Positions 36,227 to 45,790 of a stretch of 64,000 nucleotides of DNA are shown here, piece by piece. The number at the start of each line of letters is the position of its first letter. Within the stretch, counting starts at the first letter, position 1. The stretch lies in the NCBI RefSeq assembly GCF_011064615.1, contig NZ_JAALJH010000005.1:183692-247691 (forward strand), written 5' to 3'. Both the position numbers and the translations under genes were made by a program. This stretch comes from Aquisphaera insulae. Its GTDB lineage: Bacteria > Planctomycetota > Planctomycetia > Isosphaerales > Isosphaeraceae. The notes under the pieces were generated by a model. The model worked only from the letters and a program-made list of their open reading frames with translations, was not told the origin of the DNA and searched no databases.

Positions 36227-37438
36227 TCAGGAATTCGACTGGCGGTTGCGGAATCGCCAGAGACAGCCCGCACATAGGCCACCGAAGACCAGGAGCGTCG
36301 AGGGTTCAGGGACCGGGAGCTCCGGCATCACGGCATCGGGCGGAGCGTCCAATCCGGACGGGGTGAGCAGGAGCATGGTGGCCCCCCCGTGAAGTTGATC
36401 CGCCAGGGCGAGAATCTGGCCCTTGTCATTGATCTGGAGCCCTTGATGGATCGTCCAGCCGGAAGCCGGGTCGATGAGGTCGTTCAGATTCGTCAAAAGG
36501 CCATTGCTGTAAAGAAACCCCTGGACCCCGACGTTCGTTGTGGCGGACCCGATGGAGTTGCCGACGATCTCTCCCCTGTCGTTCATGCCCAACGGTTCGC
36601 TCACGGAGTATCCCGGGAGAGTTCCGATGATCGTCGCGGAGCCGCCGTGAGGCATGTAGACGGCAACCTGACTCGAGTAGTCGCCCGAGTAGCGAACGCC
36701 CGCAACGTCTCCCCGCGAATTCAGCAGGCTCGCGGACATCGATCCCAGGTTCGTCCATGTTCCCTTGTTGTAGAGGAAGGAGAGCGTCTCAGCTCTGGTA
36801 CCGTCGTAGCCCTGGACGAGGACCTGCCCGGAACTGTTCACCGCCTGGGTATTCACGGAGACCATCCCCGGCGGCAGGCCAAGGTCGGTGAGGGTGCCGT
36901 TCTGATACGAGACCGGATGGCTCGACGTCGTGCCGTCCGGCAATTTCACCGGATTCGTGCCCACGATCTGGCCCAAAGGTGAGATGTGTGCATAATTTAC
37001 CGGGATATCCGAGAGCGTGCCGGACTTGCTGTCGTATGAGTAGCTCTCCCCGTTCGCCCCCCTGATGCCGACGACCTGACCGGAGTCGCTCAGGCCGGAC
37101 GCAGTGCCGCGCCAGTCGTAGTGTCCCGGATCCGTCCCGCTGGGCGAAGTGACCCCAAGGAGCGTCACCTTGCCTCCCTGGGAAGGATCATAGACCGCGG
37201 GCGAGCGCATCCAGGAGGCCGTGTACGTCCCGTTCGAATCGCGTTCATAAAAGCCCGCGTAATAGTCGACGGTTCCGGAGACCTGACCGGCGTTGTTGAG
37301 TTGCGCAAAGTCGAAACCGATGCGAGTGATCTGGTAGTAGGGTGACGCGAGCGACCGGCAATCCGGCAGCAGGAACACCGCCAGGATGAAGACCGCGGAT
37401 GGACGACTCATCGGAAGCCAACGTCCAGACTGCCTCAT
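36227..37438 (-). CDS. HAF-repeat PEP-CTERM protein
   Basis: The protein has 403 aa, starting at ATG 37438 with GGAGG six bases upstream. A signal peptide (VFILAVFLLPDCRSLAS) is followed by repeated HAF-type units, LNNAGQVSG, LSDSGQVVG, MNDRGEIVG and INDKGQILA, that make a beta-propeller-like extracellular domain. The C-terminus is a classic PEP-CTERM signal: VPEPSTL, a hydrophobic helix, then RFRNRQ. This implies exosortase-type processing and surface or matrix location. The exosortase gene is not in this window. Function beyond surface exposure is unknown. Confidence 0.92.
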   Translation of the reverse strand: MRQSGRWLPMSRPSAVFILAVFLLPDCRSLASPYYQITRIGFDFAQLNNAGQVSGTVDYYAGFYERDSNGTYTASWMRSPAVYDPSQGGKVTLLGVTSPSGTDPGHYDWRGTASGLSDSGQVVGIRGANGESYSYDSKSGTLSDIPVNYAHISPLGQIVGTNPVKLPDGTTSSHPVSYQNGTLTDLGLPPGMVSVNTQAVNSSGQVLVQGYDGTRAETLSFLYNKGTWTNLGSMSASLLNSRGDVAGVRYSGDYSSQVAVYMPHGGSATIIGTLPGYSVSEPLGMNDRGEIVGNSIGSATTNVGVQGFLYSNGLLTNLNDLIDPASGWTIHQGLQINDKGQILALADQLHGGATMLLLTPSGLDAPPDAVMPELPVPEPSTLLVFGGLCAGCLWRFRNRQSNS

Positions 37439-37688
37439 GCCCCACCTCCGCTTGCTGCCGATCATGTCGCCGCGCATCCTCGCGGGCGCCCTCGGCCGGA
37501 TCATCCTCAGGTCAGCCGGAACGGTCAATCGCAGTAACTTGCCATCGCGGGAGGGACCAGCCAGCCGCTCGACCTGTACGTTAGTTCCGACGAGCCTCGA
37601 TTGGTCGATTCGTGGCGATTCGGTATACTCCCTTGGAGACGACGAAGCCTGGTCTACAGGGCCCAGCGGTACGCGAGCCGAGGATGCC

Positions 37689-38447
37689 ATGAGCAGGATC
37701 TTCTTGCCAAAGCCACTGGACCATGTCGTCTACCCCGACAGCGACGGTCGGCCCATGGCGGAAAACACGCTCCAGTATCATTGGATTGTCCTCATCAAGG
37801 AGAACCTGGAGATCCTCTTCCGCGACCGCAACGACGTCTTCGTCGCCGGGGACCTCTTCTGGTATCCGGTGGAGGGTGACCCTCGGATCGTCACCGCGCC
37901 GGACGTCATGGTCGCCATCGGCCGCCCCAAGGGCCGTCGCGGGTCGTATCGGCAATGGGAAGAAGATGGTATCGCCCCACAGGTTGTCTTCGAGATCCGA
38001 TCGCCCAGCAACGATGACGCCGAGATGGCGGAGAAGCTTCGCTTCTACGATCGATTTGGGGCCCGGGAGTTCTACGACTTCGACCCCGACACCGGCAAGC
38101 TACTCGGCTGGCTGAGGAAAGGTCGCGGCCTGAAGCCCGTGCCCATGGTGTACGGGTCGACAAGCCCTCTCCTCAAGATCCGGTTCGAGCGGGCCGACCC
38201 ACCGGAATACCTGAGGCTTCTCGACCCCCGCGGCCGCCTCTTCCAGACCAGTGTCGAGCTCGCCGATGAACGGGATGAGGCCGACCGGCGAGCTGACATC
38301 GAACGCGATCGAGCTGACATCGAAAGCGATCGAGCTGACCTCGAACGCGATCGAGCTGACCTCGAACGCGACCGGGCTGACCTCGAACGAGACCGGGCCG
38401 ACCGCCTGGCCGCGAAGCTGCGCGAGCTTGGTATCGAGGCGGAGTGA
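37689..38447 (+). CDS. Uma2 family (DUF820) PD-(D/E)XK-like protein with repeat tail
   Basis: The protein has 252 aa from ATG 37689, with GAGG nearby. The core (~20-180) has Uma2-family blocks: DVFVAGDLFWYP, VTAPDVMVAIG, PQVVFEIRSPSN with the D/ExK-like acidic residues, and FYDRFGAREFYDFDPD. Most Uma2 proteins have no established function despite the nuclease-like fold. The C-terminal 40 residues consist of a seven-residue repeat (RADLERD or RADIERD) likely to form a coiled coil, encoded by 21-bp tandem DNA repeats. The family is greatly expanded in planctomycetes and cyanobacteria. Confidence 0.85.
   Translation: MSRIFLPKPLDHVVYPDSDGRPMAENTLQYHWIVLIKENLEILFRDRNDVFVAGDLFWYPVEGDPRIVTAPDVMVAIGRPKGRRGSYRQWEEDGIAPQVVFEIRSPSNDDAEMAEKLRFYDRFGAREFYDFDPDTGKLLGWLRKGRGLKPVPMVYGSTSPLLKIRFERADPPEYLRLLDPRGRLFQTSVELADERDEADRRADIERDRADIESDRADLERDRADLERDRADLERDRADRLAAKLRELGIEAE
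38289..38393 (+). repeat. 21-bp tandem repeat in the Uma2 gene
   Basis: Five near-identical 21-bp units (type CGAGCTGACMTCGAACGCGAT) run head to tail and encode RADxERD heptads. Differences are mostly silent or conservative, so the coiled-coil length can change in steps of seven residues. Confidence 0.85.
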
Positions 38448-38520
38448 GACATTCGACGGGAGTTTGCTAGAATCGAGCCGCGTCCGAGGCGAACTTCCGG
38501 TGTATCCAGGGATCGGGTTC

Positions 38521-39435
38521 ATGAACAGAAACAACGCACCGTCCTGTGCTCGGGCCGCGGCGGTGCTGCTCTGGTTGATCGGCCTGGCGGGCGTTCCGAC
38601 GGATCTTCGCGGCCAGGAGGCTCCCGGCAAGGCCAGCGATCCCCCCACGGTTCAGCAGCCGGCCGACTCGGGTCCGGCCGGCGAGCCGAAGGAAGCCGGG
38701 ACCGGCAAGCCGGCCGCGGGCAAGCCCGGGGTCGACCGGGGGAGCGTATTGAAGCTCCTTTTCCAGGCCAACCCGATGCTCTGGCCGCTGGCCGCCTGCT
38801 CGATCTTTACGGTGGGCGTGGCCCTGGAACGGCTCCTGGCCCTGCGGCGGAAGCGCGTGGTGCCGCCCGATTTCGTCGATCGGCTGATCGAGCGGCTGGA
38901 GGCGAACAAGCTGGACCGCGAGCGGGCCCTCGAGCTCTGCCGGGCCCACGACAGCCCGGCGGCTCGGACGATCGCCGCCGCGATCAAGTCCTGGGGCCTC
39001 CCCGGATCCTCGATCCGCCAGGTCGTCAGCTTCGACGCGGCCGGCGAGGTCGTGGAGATGAAGCGGAACCTCCGCCTGCTGAGCGGCATGGCGACGATCG
39101 GGCCGCTCCTCGGCCTGCTCGGCACCGTGGTCGGGATCATCCAGTCGTTCGACGCCCTCGGCGGCCGGATGGGCCCCTCGCGGGGCGAGGCCCTGGCGCA
39201 GGGTATCAGCCTGGCGCTCGTCGCGACGGCCTTCGGACTGGTCGTCGCCATCTTCTCGGTCGTCCTCTATTACTACCTGCTCAACCGGGTCGACGTCCTG
39301 ATCCGCGAGCTGGACGAGAAGACGCGTCGGGTCATCGACCTGGTCTCCGCGGAGGCGATCCGCGGCGGCACCGAACGCAGGCACGCGCCCTTGCCTCCCC
39401 CGGACGCACACCGGCAGGAGATGCGCGCCTACTGA
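38521..39435 (+). CDS. MotA/TolQ/ExbB proton-channel family protein
   Basis: The protein has 304 aa from ATG 38521. A signal-like hydrophobic N-terminus and a Pro/Lys-rich linker precede the channel core: first helix around 78-98, then MKRNLRLLSGMATIGPLLGLLGTVVGIIQSF and AQGISLALVATAFGLVVAIFSVVLYYYLL. These are the TolQ/ExbB signature helices that form a proton-driven pentamer in the cytoplasmic membrane. It is followed 73 bases later by an ExbD/TolR gene, its usual partner. No tonB or tolA lies nearby, so the energised target is unknown. Confidence 0.92.
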   Translation: MNRNNAPSCARAAAVLLWLIGLAGVPTDLRGQEAPGKASDPPTVQQPADSGPAGEPKEAGTGKPAAGKPGVDRGSVLKLLFQANPMLWPLAACSIFTVGVALERLLALRRKRVVPPDFVDRLIERLEANKLDRERALELCRAHDSPAARTIAAAIKSWGLPGSSIRQVVSFDAAGEVVEMKRNLRLLSGMATIGPLLGLLGTVVGIIQSFDALGGRMGPSRGEALAQGISLALVATAFGLVVAIFSVVLYYYLLNRVDVLIRELDEKTRRVIDLVSAEAIRGGTERRHAPLPPPDAHRQEMRAY

Positions 39436-39508
39436 CCGGCATTCCCCGGCCCCCCCTGCCCCGACTCTCGCCGCCGAGGCGGCCAGCCCGTAGGACGGAC
39501 CAAAGCCC

Positions 39509-39967
39509 ATGCTCGCGAAGTACGCCCAGGCGGACGAGACTCCCTTCATCAACATGACGCCCATGGTGGACGTCATCCTCTGCCTGCTGGTCTTCTTCAT
39601 GGCGGCCACGCGGCTTTACGACTGGGATGAGAGCGAGTTCGCCGTCAACGTCCCGGAGGTCAGCGACGCGGCCCCCCTCACCGCCGCGCCCGACGACCTC
39701 GTGCTGACGGTCGTCCGCCCCGGATTCGTCGCGGTCGGCGAGCAGACCTACGACCTGGACCGGCTCCTCGGCTTTCTCAAGGACGCCCGGGCTCGCTATA
39801 ACAATCAGGGCGTGATGGTCCGCGGCGAGGCCACGCTCGCCTACCAGGATCTCGCGGACGTCCTCTCGACGTGTGACGCGGCGGGCATCCGGAACGTCAG
39901 GCTGCCGGTCCGGACGCGCGATCCCTCCGACGGAGGAAGGGTCACGCCCGTGGCCACTCCCCGCTAG
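39509..39967 (+). CDS. ExbD/TolR family biopolymer transport protein
   Basis: The protein has 152 aa from ATG 39509. One N-terminal membrane helix contains the conserved proton-carrying Asp (FINMTPMVDVILCLLVFFM, Asp at ~21). The periplasmic domain ends with VMVRGEATLAYQDLADVLSTCDAAGIRNVRL, the typical ExbD/TolR fold. It forms a pair with the ExbB-like gene just upstream and should sit as a dimer in the ExbB pore. Confidence 0.93.
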   Translation: MLAKYAQADETPFINMTPMVDVILCLLVFFMAATRLYDWDESEFAVNVPEVSDAAPLTAAPDDLVLTVVRPGFVAVGEQTYDLDRLLGFLKDARARYNNQGVMVRGEATLAYQDLADVLSTCDAAGIRNVRLPVRTRDPSDGGRVTPVATPR

Positions 39968-40045
39968 TCGGCGACCGCGCCCCTCGGTCACGCAGACCGC
40001 CGTCACCCGCGACCGACCCGATACGATCCGATCCCCGGAGACATC

Positions 40046-40747
40046 ATGGACCTCTTGCGGCAGTTCCTCGATATCCTGCTCCACCTCCCCGAGTACGTCA
40101 ATCAACTGGCCACGCAGCTCGGACCGGGGCTCTATGTCATCCTCTTCGCGATCATCTTCGCGGAGACCGGCCTTGTCGTGACGCCCTTCCTGCCCGGCGA
40201 TTCGCTCCTCTTCGCGGTCGGCGCGGTGGCGGCCTCGGAAGGCTCGCCCATCAATATCTGGGGCGTGTCGGCCTTGCTCATCGTCGCGGCCGTGCTGGGC
40301 GACGCCGTGAACTATGCCGCGGGCCACTACCTGGGCCCGAAGGTCTTCTCGCGCGAGGACTCCTGGCTGCTCAATCGCAAGCATCTGCTTGAAGCCCAGC
40401 GGTTCTACGAGCAATACGGCGGGCTGACCATCATCATCGCCCGCTTCATGCCCATCATCCGGACGTTCGCCCCGTTCGTGGCGGGGATCGGCAGGATGTC
40501 ATACCCGAGGTTTGCCCTCTACAACATCACCGGCGGAGTCGTCTGGGTCCTCCTCTTCCTCCTCGGCGGCTGGTGGTTCGGCGCGCAGGAGGTCGTGAAG
40601 AAGAACTTCCACTACCTCATCTTCGCGATCATCTTCATCTCGGTCCTGCCGCCATTCATCCAGTACGCATGGAATCTGAGGAAGGGGCGTGCCGGCCGGC
40701 CTGCCGAGGAGGCCGTTGAGGCCCCCGTTCAGGGCCTCAAGGAGTGA
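40046..40747 (+). CDS. DedA/VTT family membrane protein
   Basis: The protein has 233 aa. The DedA core is clear: FAETGLVVTPFLPGDSLLFAVGA and later FYEQYGGLTIIIARFMPIIRTFAPFVAGIG with the conserved Arg-Pro residues, in a bundle of about five membrane helices. Homologues flip or transport polyprenyl or phospholipids and maintain the proton motive force. It starts 78 bases after the ExbD-like gene and could be co-transcribed. Confidence 0.93.
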   Translation: MDLLRQFLDILLHLPEYVNQLATQLGPGLYVILFAIIFAETGLVVTPFLPGDSLLFAVGAVAASEGSPINIWGVSALLIVAAVLGDAVNYAAGHYLGPKVFSREDSWLLNRKHLLEAQRFYEQYGGLTIIIARFMPIIRTFAPFVAGIGRMSYPRFALYNITGGVVWVLLFLLGGWWFGAQEVVKKNFHYLIFAIIFISVLPPFIQYAWNLRKGRAGRPAEEAVEAPVQGLKE

Positions 40748-40799
40748 CGCGAGAGATGAGGGACGGCGGATCTCGCCCTTCCTCCTCGTCCCTGCCGGG

Positions 40800-41096
40800 T
40801 CAATCCGCCGGGCCGCCCAGGGCCCGTTCCAGGTCGTCCAGGGAATGGGCCTCGAGCTTGCCCCCGAGCAGGGCGGTGAGCTGGAGCCCCACCAGGGCCT
40901 CGCTGGGGCGCTTGCCGTCGATGATGAGGTTGAGGTACGGGGCCGCGCCGATGAGGACCGCACGCGGCTTGCCGTGGACGGTGAGGACGTATCGGACCTT
41001 GTCGTCCTCGAGCTCCCTCAGGATCCCGGGCAGGTTCTGATGCAATTCCCGGCTGCCGATGATGCGGACGGGAGACTCGGGCGACTTCTCGGGCAT
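40800..41096 (-). CDS. Phd/YefM-like antitoxin, no adjacent toxin
   Basis: The protein has 98 aa from ATG 41096, with GGAGG upstream. The N-terminal part (IIGSRELHQNLPGILRELEDD, then VLTVHGKPRAVLIGAAPYL) matches the DNA-binding half of Phd/YefM antitoxins. Usual antitoxins are followed by a RelE, Doc or PIN toxin. None is present here: downstream is the DedA gene in opposite orientation, and upstream is 404 bp without a gene. It may be an orphan regulator or a remnant. Confidence 0.8.
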   Translation of the reverse strand: MPEKSPESPVRIIGSRELHQNLPGILRELEDDKVRYVLTVHGKPRAVLIGAAPYLNLIIDGKRPSEALVGLQLTALLGGKLEAHSLDDLERALGGPAD

Positions 41097-41500
41097 GAAC
41101 TCCAGCCTCCGTCGGGTGCTCGGGCGGGCGGCCGGACGCCGATCGCGTTCGACACGAACCGCGATGAGGCGCCCTGCTGTCGCGACGTTCCGGGTTCGAA
41201 TGATCGAGAACGTCCGGATAACGCTGAGGCCGCCGCATCTCTCGCCGGGATCGTCGAAGCGATGGTCCGTCGAGACCGGATAGACCGTGACGTGGACGTG
41301 CCATTTGCGAGTGGTCCACCTATTCTAGCGTGCCGGACGCAGGACGCAAGTCTTCGGACTCGATGGGCGGCACCCTGGTGCCGTCGACGGGGCGGCCCTC
41401 GTGTTGGATTTCCTGCCCCCGGGGGTTACAGTCGTGCGTGGATCCGGGCCGGACGCGATGGGTGGTAAGGGCATGCGTTGTCGCGGAGCGAAATGAGCGA
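41097..41500. other. Divergent intergenic region, antitoxin-like and ceramidase-like genes
   Basis: These 404 bases lie between divergent starts and should contain both promoters. No toxin gene, RNA gene or repeat was found in it. Confidence 0.4.
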
Positions 41501-42892
41501 ATGCGAATACGACGTCCAATCTCCGTGATGGTGCGCCTCGGCACGCTGACGGCGGGCTTCCTGCTGCTCGCGGGCTCGACGCGGGGCGCGGATGGGCCGG
41601 TGCCGGCGGCCTCGCCCGCGCGCGACTCCCTGCTGGTCGGGGTCGCGGATCGGGACATCACGCCCGAGCGGCCCGTCCCCATGTGGGGCTACGGCGCCAG
41701 GCACGACCGGCTTTCCGAAGGGGTCCTGGACCCGTTGAAGGCGCGGGCCCTGGTGATCCGGACCGGGGACCAGGCGCTGGCGATCGTGGCGATGGACCTG
41801 GGCCGAGGGCCGACGCCGGCCATGATGACGCAGATCCGGGCCGCCCTCGGGCCGCGGGGCATCAACACCGTCCTGGTCTGCGGCAGCCACACCCACCATG
41901 GTCCGGTCATCGAGCTCACCGACGAGCCCGGCGCGGGACGCGGGAAATTCGACGACGCCGTCGCCTATGCGACGCGGCTTCCCGGCCGGATCGTCGAGGC
42001 GATCGTCGAGGCCGACGGTTGCGCCCGGCCGGCGAAGATGGGCTGGGCGAGTCGCGACCTGAAGTTGAACCGCAACCGGCAGACGAAGCGGCCGGAGAAG
42101 CCCACCGATCCCCGGCTTACCGTCCTCCGGTTCGACCCCGCCGAGGGGGGCGACGCCCCGCCGATCGCGGCGATCGTCCACTTCACGGCCCACCCCGTGA
42201 TGACTCCCGAAGACGTGTACAAATTCTCGGCCGATTATCCCGGGTTCTTGCGCGGCAAGGTCGAGTCCGAGCTGAAGGCTCCCTGCCTCTTCCTCCAGGG
42301 AGCGGCCGGCGACCAGAGCGCGAACCCGCCCGCGGGCGTCCGCGGGGCGAAGGCCTTCGGCGAGCGGCTCGCCGACGAGGCGATCGACCTGGCGCGGGCC
42401 GCCCGGGCGGCATCGCCGCGATCCCATTCGCTGGGCTCGGCCGTGGATCATTTCCGGTTCGAGAGCCGGGTGAACTTCAAGGGGGCGCTCACCTTCCTCG
42501 TCTATTCGAGGGCCTTCTTCCCCGAGCTGATCCGCAACTTCTTCCGCGAGATGGAGGACGGCATCCGGGCCGAGGTCACCACGGCCGTCGTCGATCGCGA
42601 GGTCGCGTTCGTCGGGGTCCCGGGCGAGCCGTTCTCCCAGCACGCGGTCCGGCTGAGGCAGCGGGCTTATATCCCGTGCGTGCTGGTCCTCGGATACTGC
42701 AATGGGCACGTCCTCTACCTGCCGACGATCGAGGCCGCATCCGAGGGGGGCTATGGAGCGGACCCGCGGGTCTCTCCGGCCGCCCTCGGCTCCGGGGAGG
42801 CGATCATGGACCGCGCCCTGATCCGCGTCTATTCCCTCCTCGGCAAGCTGCCGGCCCCGGCCCCCGCCCAGGTCGCGGCCGGGCCGAAATAG
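41501..42892 (+). CDS. Secreted neutral/alkaline ceramidase-like protein
   Basis: The protein has about 463 aa from ATG 41501 (an ATG at 41528 is also possible). A signal peptide (LGTLTAGFLLLAGSTRGA) precedes a domain with ceramidase-family blocks: VGVADRDITPERPVPMWGYG, SHTHHGP at ~129-135 with zinc-ligand histidines, IVHFTAHPVM and LFLQGAAGDQSAN. It lacks the C-terminal Ig-like domain of full-length neutral ceramidases. Planctomycetes have many such shortened members, which may act on other amides or lipids. The substrate is not known. Confidence 0.82.
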   Translation: MRIRRPISVMVRLGTLTAGFLLLAGSTRGADGPVPAASPARDSLLVGVADRDITPERPVPMWGYGARHDRLSEGVLDPLKARALVIRTGDQALAIVAMDLGRGPTPAMMTQIRAALGPRGINTVLVCGSHTHHGPVIELTDEPGAGRGKFDDAVAYATRLPGRIVEAIVEADGCARPAKMGWASRDLKLNRNRQTKRPEKPTDPRLTVLRFDPAEGGDAPPIAAIVHFTAHPVMTPEDVYKFSADYPGFLRGKVESELKAPCLFLQGAAGDQSANPPAGVRGAKAFGERLADEAIDLARAARAASPRSHSLGSAVDHFRFESRVNFKGALTFLVYSRAFFPELIRNFFREMEDGIRAEVTTAVVDREVAFVGVPGEPFSQHAVRLRQRAYIPCVLVLGYCNGHVLYLPTIEAASEGGYGADPRVSPAALGSGEAIMDRALIRVYSLLGKLPAPAPAQVAAGPK

Positions 42893-43134
42893 CGGCGGGC
42901 TTCGTGCTGCAACCGCAGCAGGCTTCACCAGGCCGATCGACCGGAAACGACGGCAGATCCGAGCCGACAGGCTCGGCCTCCCTCGATGGCACCATATTGC
43001 AGTTGCAGTATTGATCCGGCTACAGTAGCGGCATGAATGTTCAACCGCGACGTGCCGGCGACGGACGACTCCGGCCCTCGGCGCCGTTAACAGGACCTCA
43101 GGCCGATGGCCGAGGAGAGGGGGGAGGGTCGGCG

Positions 43135-43791
43135 ATGCCACCACCTTCGGCTGAAGTCGTATCGATCCGCCGCTATCCGAATCGGCGGCTCTACGATCGG
43201 CATTCCCGCAAGTACATCACCCTCCAGGACCTCGAGGCCCTGGTCATGGAGGGCAAGAAGATCGAGGTCCGCGACAGCCGGACGAATGAGGACCTGACGC
43301 GGGCCATCCTCACCCAGATCCTCCTGGAGCGCCATCCCGAGAAGATGGAGATGTTCCCCGTCTCCATGCTGCACGGCATCCTCCGCGCCAACGACATGGT
43401 CATCGAGTACATGCGCGCCTACCTGAGGCAATCGATGACGATCCTCGAGCAGATGCAGGTCCCGCAGGCGGGCGCCCCCTTCACCCCCTTCCTGGGGCCG
43501 ATGGACTGGATGCGCGCCATGATGCCGACCGCCGTCCCGTTCGCCCCCCCGCAGCCGACCGAGCCGGCAACGGCCCTGACCGAGCTCGATGAGCGGATTG
43601 CGGACATGGAAGATCGCCTGCAGCGACTCGAGGAACCGACGACAGGCCGCCGCAAGGCACCCCCCAGGACCCCGGCCGCATCGGACCGGAATCCGACGAT
43701 CGCGGAGGAGACCGACGCGCTCGATCGCCTCGACGAGCGGCTCAGCGGCCTCGAAGGGGGCAAGTCGAAGCGGAAGTCGCGAACCGAGTGA
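43135..43791 (+). CDS. phaR: PhaR-like polyhydroxyalkanoate synthesis regulator
   Basis: The protein has 218 aa. ATG 43135 is preceded by GGAGGG seven bases upstream. Residues ~11-70 carry the PHA accumulation-regulator DNA-binding domain (RRYPNRRLYDRHSRKYITLQDL), followed by the accessory segment (MFPVSMLHGILRANDMVIEYMRAYL). The C-terminus is charged and may form a coiled coil. PhaR homologues repress phasin and PHA genes and bind PHB granules; no other pha gene lies here. Confidence 0.9.
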   Translation: MPPPSAEVVSIRRYPNRRLYDRHSRKYITLQDLEALVMEGKKIEVRDSRTNEDLTRAILTQILLERHPEKMEMFPVSMLHGILRANDMVIEYMRAYLRQSMTILEQMQVPQAGAPFTPFLGPMDWMRAMMPTAVPFAPPQPTEPATALTELDERIADMEDRLQRLEEPTTGRRKAPPRTPAASDRNPTIAEETDALDRLDERLSGLEGGKSKRKSRTE

Positions 43792-44043
43792 ACTGAACCG
43801 GGAGGGGCGAGGGGCACGTGGCGAGGAGGACGGGGGGAGCGGACGGGGGACTTGCGTGATGATATGGTCGGTGAAGCCCAGTGGGCTTCCCTTCCTTTCG
43901 CTCGCCCCTGAACCCTCTCACCTCACCCCTGATCGTGCGTTGGGGGTCACGACCGCGCATAATGGTGGCTTCCCGGCATGGACGGCATGCCGACGGGGAT
44001 CGAGGGCCGATCCCCGGCCGAGGGGGCTGCGGAGAGTGACTCG

Positions 44044-45765
44044 ATGGCGCGCATGAGGAACCAGGGACGAGACCCGGGACGGATCGGCAACACCGCGGGC
44101 GAACAGGACGTGAGCGGGACGCGGCTACTCCGCGATCCCCTCCTGAATCGTGAGGCCTCGTTTTCTCGGGAAGAGCGGGACAGGCTGGGCCTCCGCGGCC
44201 TGCTCCCCTATGCCCTCCAGACGATCCAGCAGCAGGTGGCCCTCGAGCTCGAGCGGGTCCGGGCGAAGGGGGACAATCTCGAGAAGTACATCGGCCTGGC
44301 CGCGCTCCAGGACCGCAACGAGACGCTCTTCTATCGGGTCCTCATCGAGAACCTCGGCGAGCTTCTCCCCATCGTCTACACGCCCACCGTGGGCAAGGCC
44401 TGCCAGCTTTACAGCCACATCGTCCGCAACCCGCGCGGCCTCTGGATCACGCCCGAGGACGTGGACGACATCCCAGCCGTCCTCCGGAACGCCCCCAACG
44501 AGGACGTGCGCCTGATCGTCGTCACCGACAACGAGCGGATCCTCGGACTCGGCGACCAGGGGGTGGGGGGGATGGGCATCCCGGTGGGCAAGCTCGCCCT
44601 CTACACGGCGGCCGCGGGCATCCATCCGTCGCTCTGCCTGCCGATCTCCCTGGACGTGGGCACCGACAACGCGGAGCTGCTGGCCGACCCGCTCTATCGC
44701 GGCTACCGGCATCGGCGGCTCCGCGGCCAGGAATACGAACGCTTCATCGAGGCCTTCGTGGACGGCGTCCGCCGGGTCTTTCCCCACGCCCTGCTCCAGT
44801 GGGAAGACTTCCACAAGAACACCGCCCTCATGCTCCTGGAACGCTACCGCAAGCGACTCCCCTGCTTCAACGACGACATCCAGGGCACCGCCTCGGTCGC
44901 CCTGGCGGGGATCCTGTCGTCGCTCCGGATCACCGGCGGCAAGCTCTCCGACCAGCGGATCGTCTTCCTCGGCGCCGGGGCCGCGGGGGTCGGGATCGCC
45001 CGCCTGGTCAAGGCCGGCATGGCCAAGGAAGGCGCCGATCCCGCCTCCATCCACAGGTCCCAGGCGATGCTCGACTCCCAGGGCCTGGTCTTCAATCGCG
45101 CCGACGATAAGGATCCGTTCAAGCGCGAGTTCTCCTGGACGAACGAGGAGGTCGCCCATTACGGCTTCGAGGGGAGCGGCCCGTTCCAGCTCCTGGAGGT
45201 CGTCTCGCGGGTCAAGCCGACGGTGCTCGTCGGGACGACCGGCAATCCGGGCGTCTTCGGGGAGGAGGTCATCCGGGAGATGGCCCGCCATGTGGACCGG
45301 CCCGTGATCCTGCCCCTGTCCAATCCGACCTCGCGGACGGAGTGCAGCCCCTACGAGGCCCTCCAGTGGACCGACGGCCGCGCGATCGTGGCCACCGGAA
45401 GCCCGTTCCCGCCGGTGGAGTACGGCGGCAAGACCTACCAGATCGGCCAGGCGAACAACGTCTACATCTTCCCGGGCATCGGCCTGGGGGCGATCCTCTC
45501 GGAGACCCACGAGGTCAGCGCGTCGATGTTCCTCGAGGCCGCCGAGGCCCTCGCCCGCTGCGTGTCCGAGGAGGACCTCGCCGTCGGTCGGATCTATCCC
45601 GATCAGAGCCGGCTCCGCCACGTGGCCCGGACGCTCGCCGCGGAGGTCATCCGCGAGGCCAGGCGCCTCAATCTCGGCCGCCTGATCCCCGACGAATCGC
45701 TCGACGCCATCCTCGACGACTTCATCTGGTATCCCGACTACGAGGCGCCCCGCTCCGGGTCCTGA
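44044..45765 (+). CDS. NAD-type malic enzyme
   Basis: The protein has 573 aa from ATG 44044 with GGAGAG nine bases upstream. It oxidatively decarboxylates malate to pyruvate. Conserved blocks include [43 protein letters not shown] with metal ligands, FNDDIQGTA and the Rossmann motif [15 protein letters not shown], then [14 protein letters not shown] and [14 protein letters not shown]. The length matches large eukaryote-like or SfcA-type malic enzymes. NAD preference over NADP is assumed from the family, not shown by sequence. Confidence 0.94.
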   Translation: MARMRNQGRDPGRIGNTAGEQDVSGTRLLRDPLLNREASFSREERDRLGLRGLLPYALQTIQQQVALELERVRAKGDNLEKYIGLAALQDRNETLFYRVLIENLGELLPIVYTPTVGKACQLYSHIVRNPRGLWITPEDVDDIPAVLRNAPNEDVRLIVVTDNERILGLGDQGVGGMGIPVGKLALYTAAAGIHPSLCLPISLDVGTDNAELLADPLYRGYRHRRLRGQEYERFIEAFVDGVRRVFPHALLQWEDFHKNTALMLLERYRKRLPCFNDDIQGTASVALAGILSSLRITGGKLSDQRIVFLGAGAAGVGIARLVKAGMAKEGADPASIHRSQAMLDSQGLVFNRADDKDPFKREFSWTNEEVAHYGFEGSGPFQLLEVVSRVKPTVLVGTTGNPGVFGEEVIREMARHVDRPVILPLSNPTSRTECSPYEALQWTDGRAIVATGSPFPPVEYGGKTYQIGQANNVYIFPGIGLGAILSETHEVSASMFLEAAEALARCVSEEDLAVGRIYPDQSRLRHVARTLAAEVIREARRLNLGRLIPDESLDAILDDFIWYPDYEAPRSGS

Positions 45766-45790
45766 ACGTCCGGCACCGGGCGAGGTCCTT

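Noticed and set aside
40800..41319. A full type II toxin-antitoxin pair
   Set aside because: Only the Phd-like antitoxin has a recognisable family; frames upstream and downstream show no toxin motif or ribosome site.
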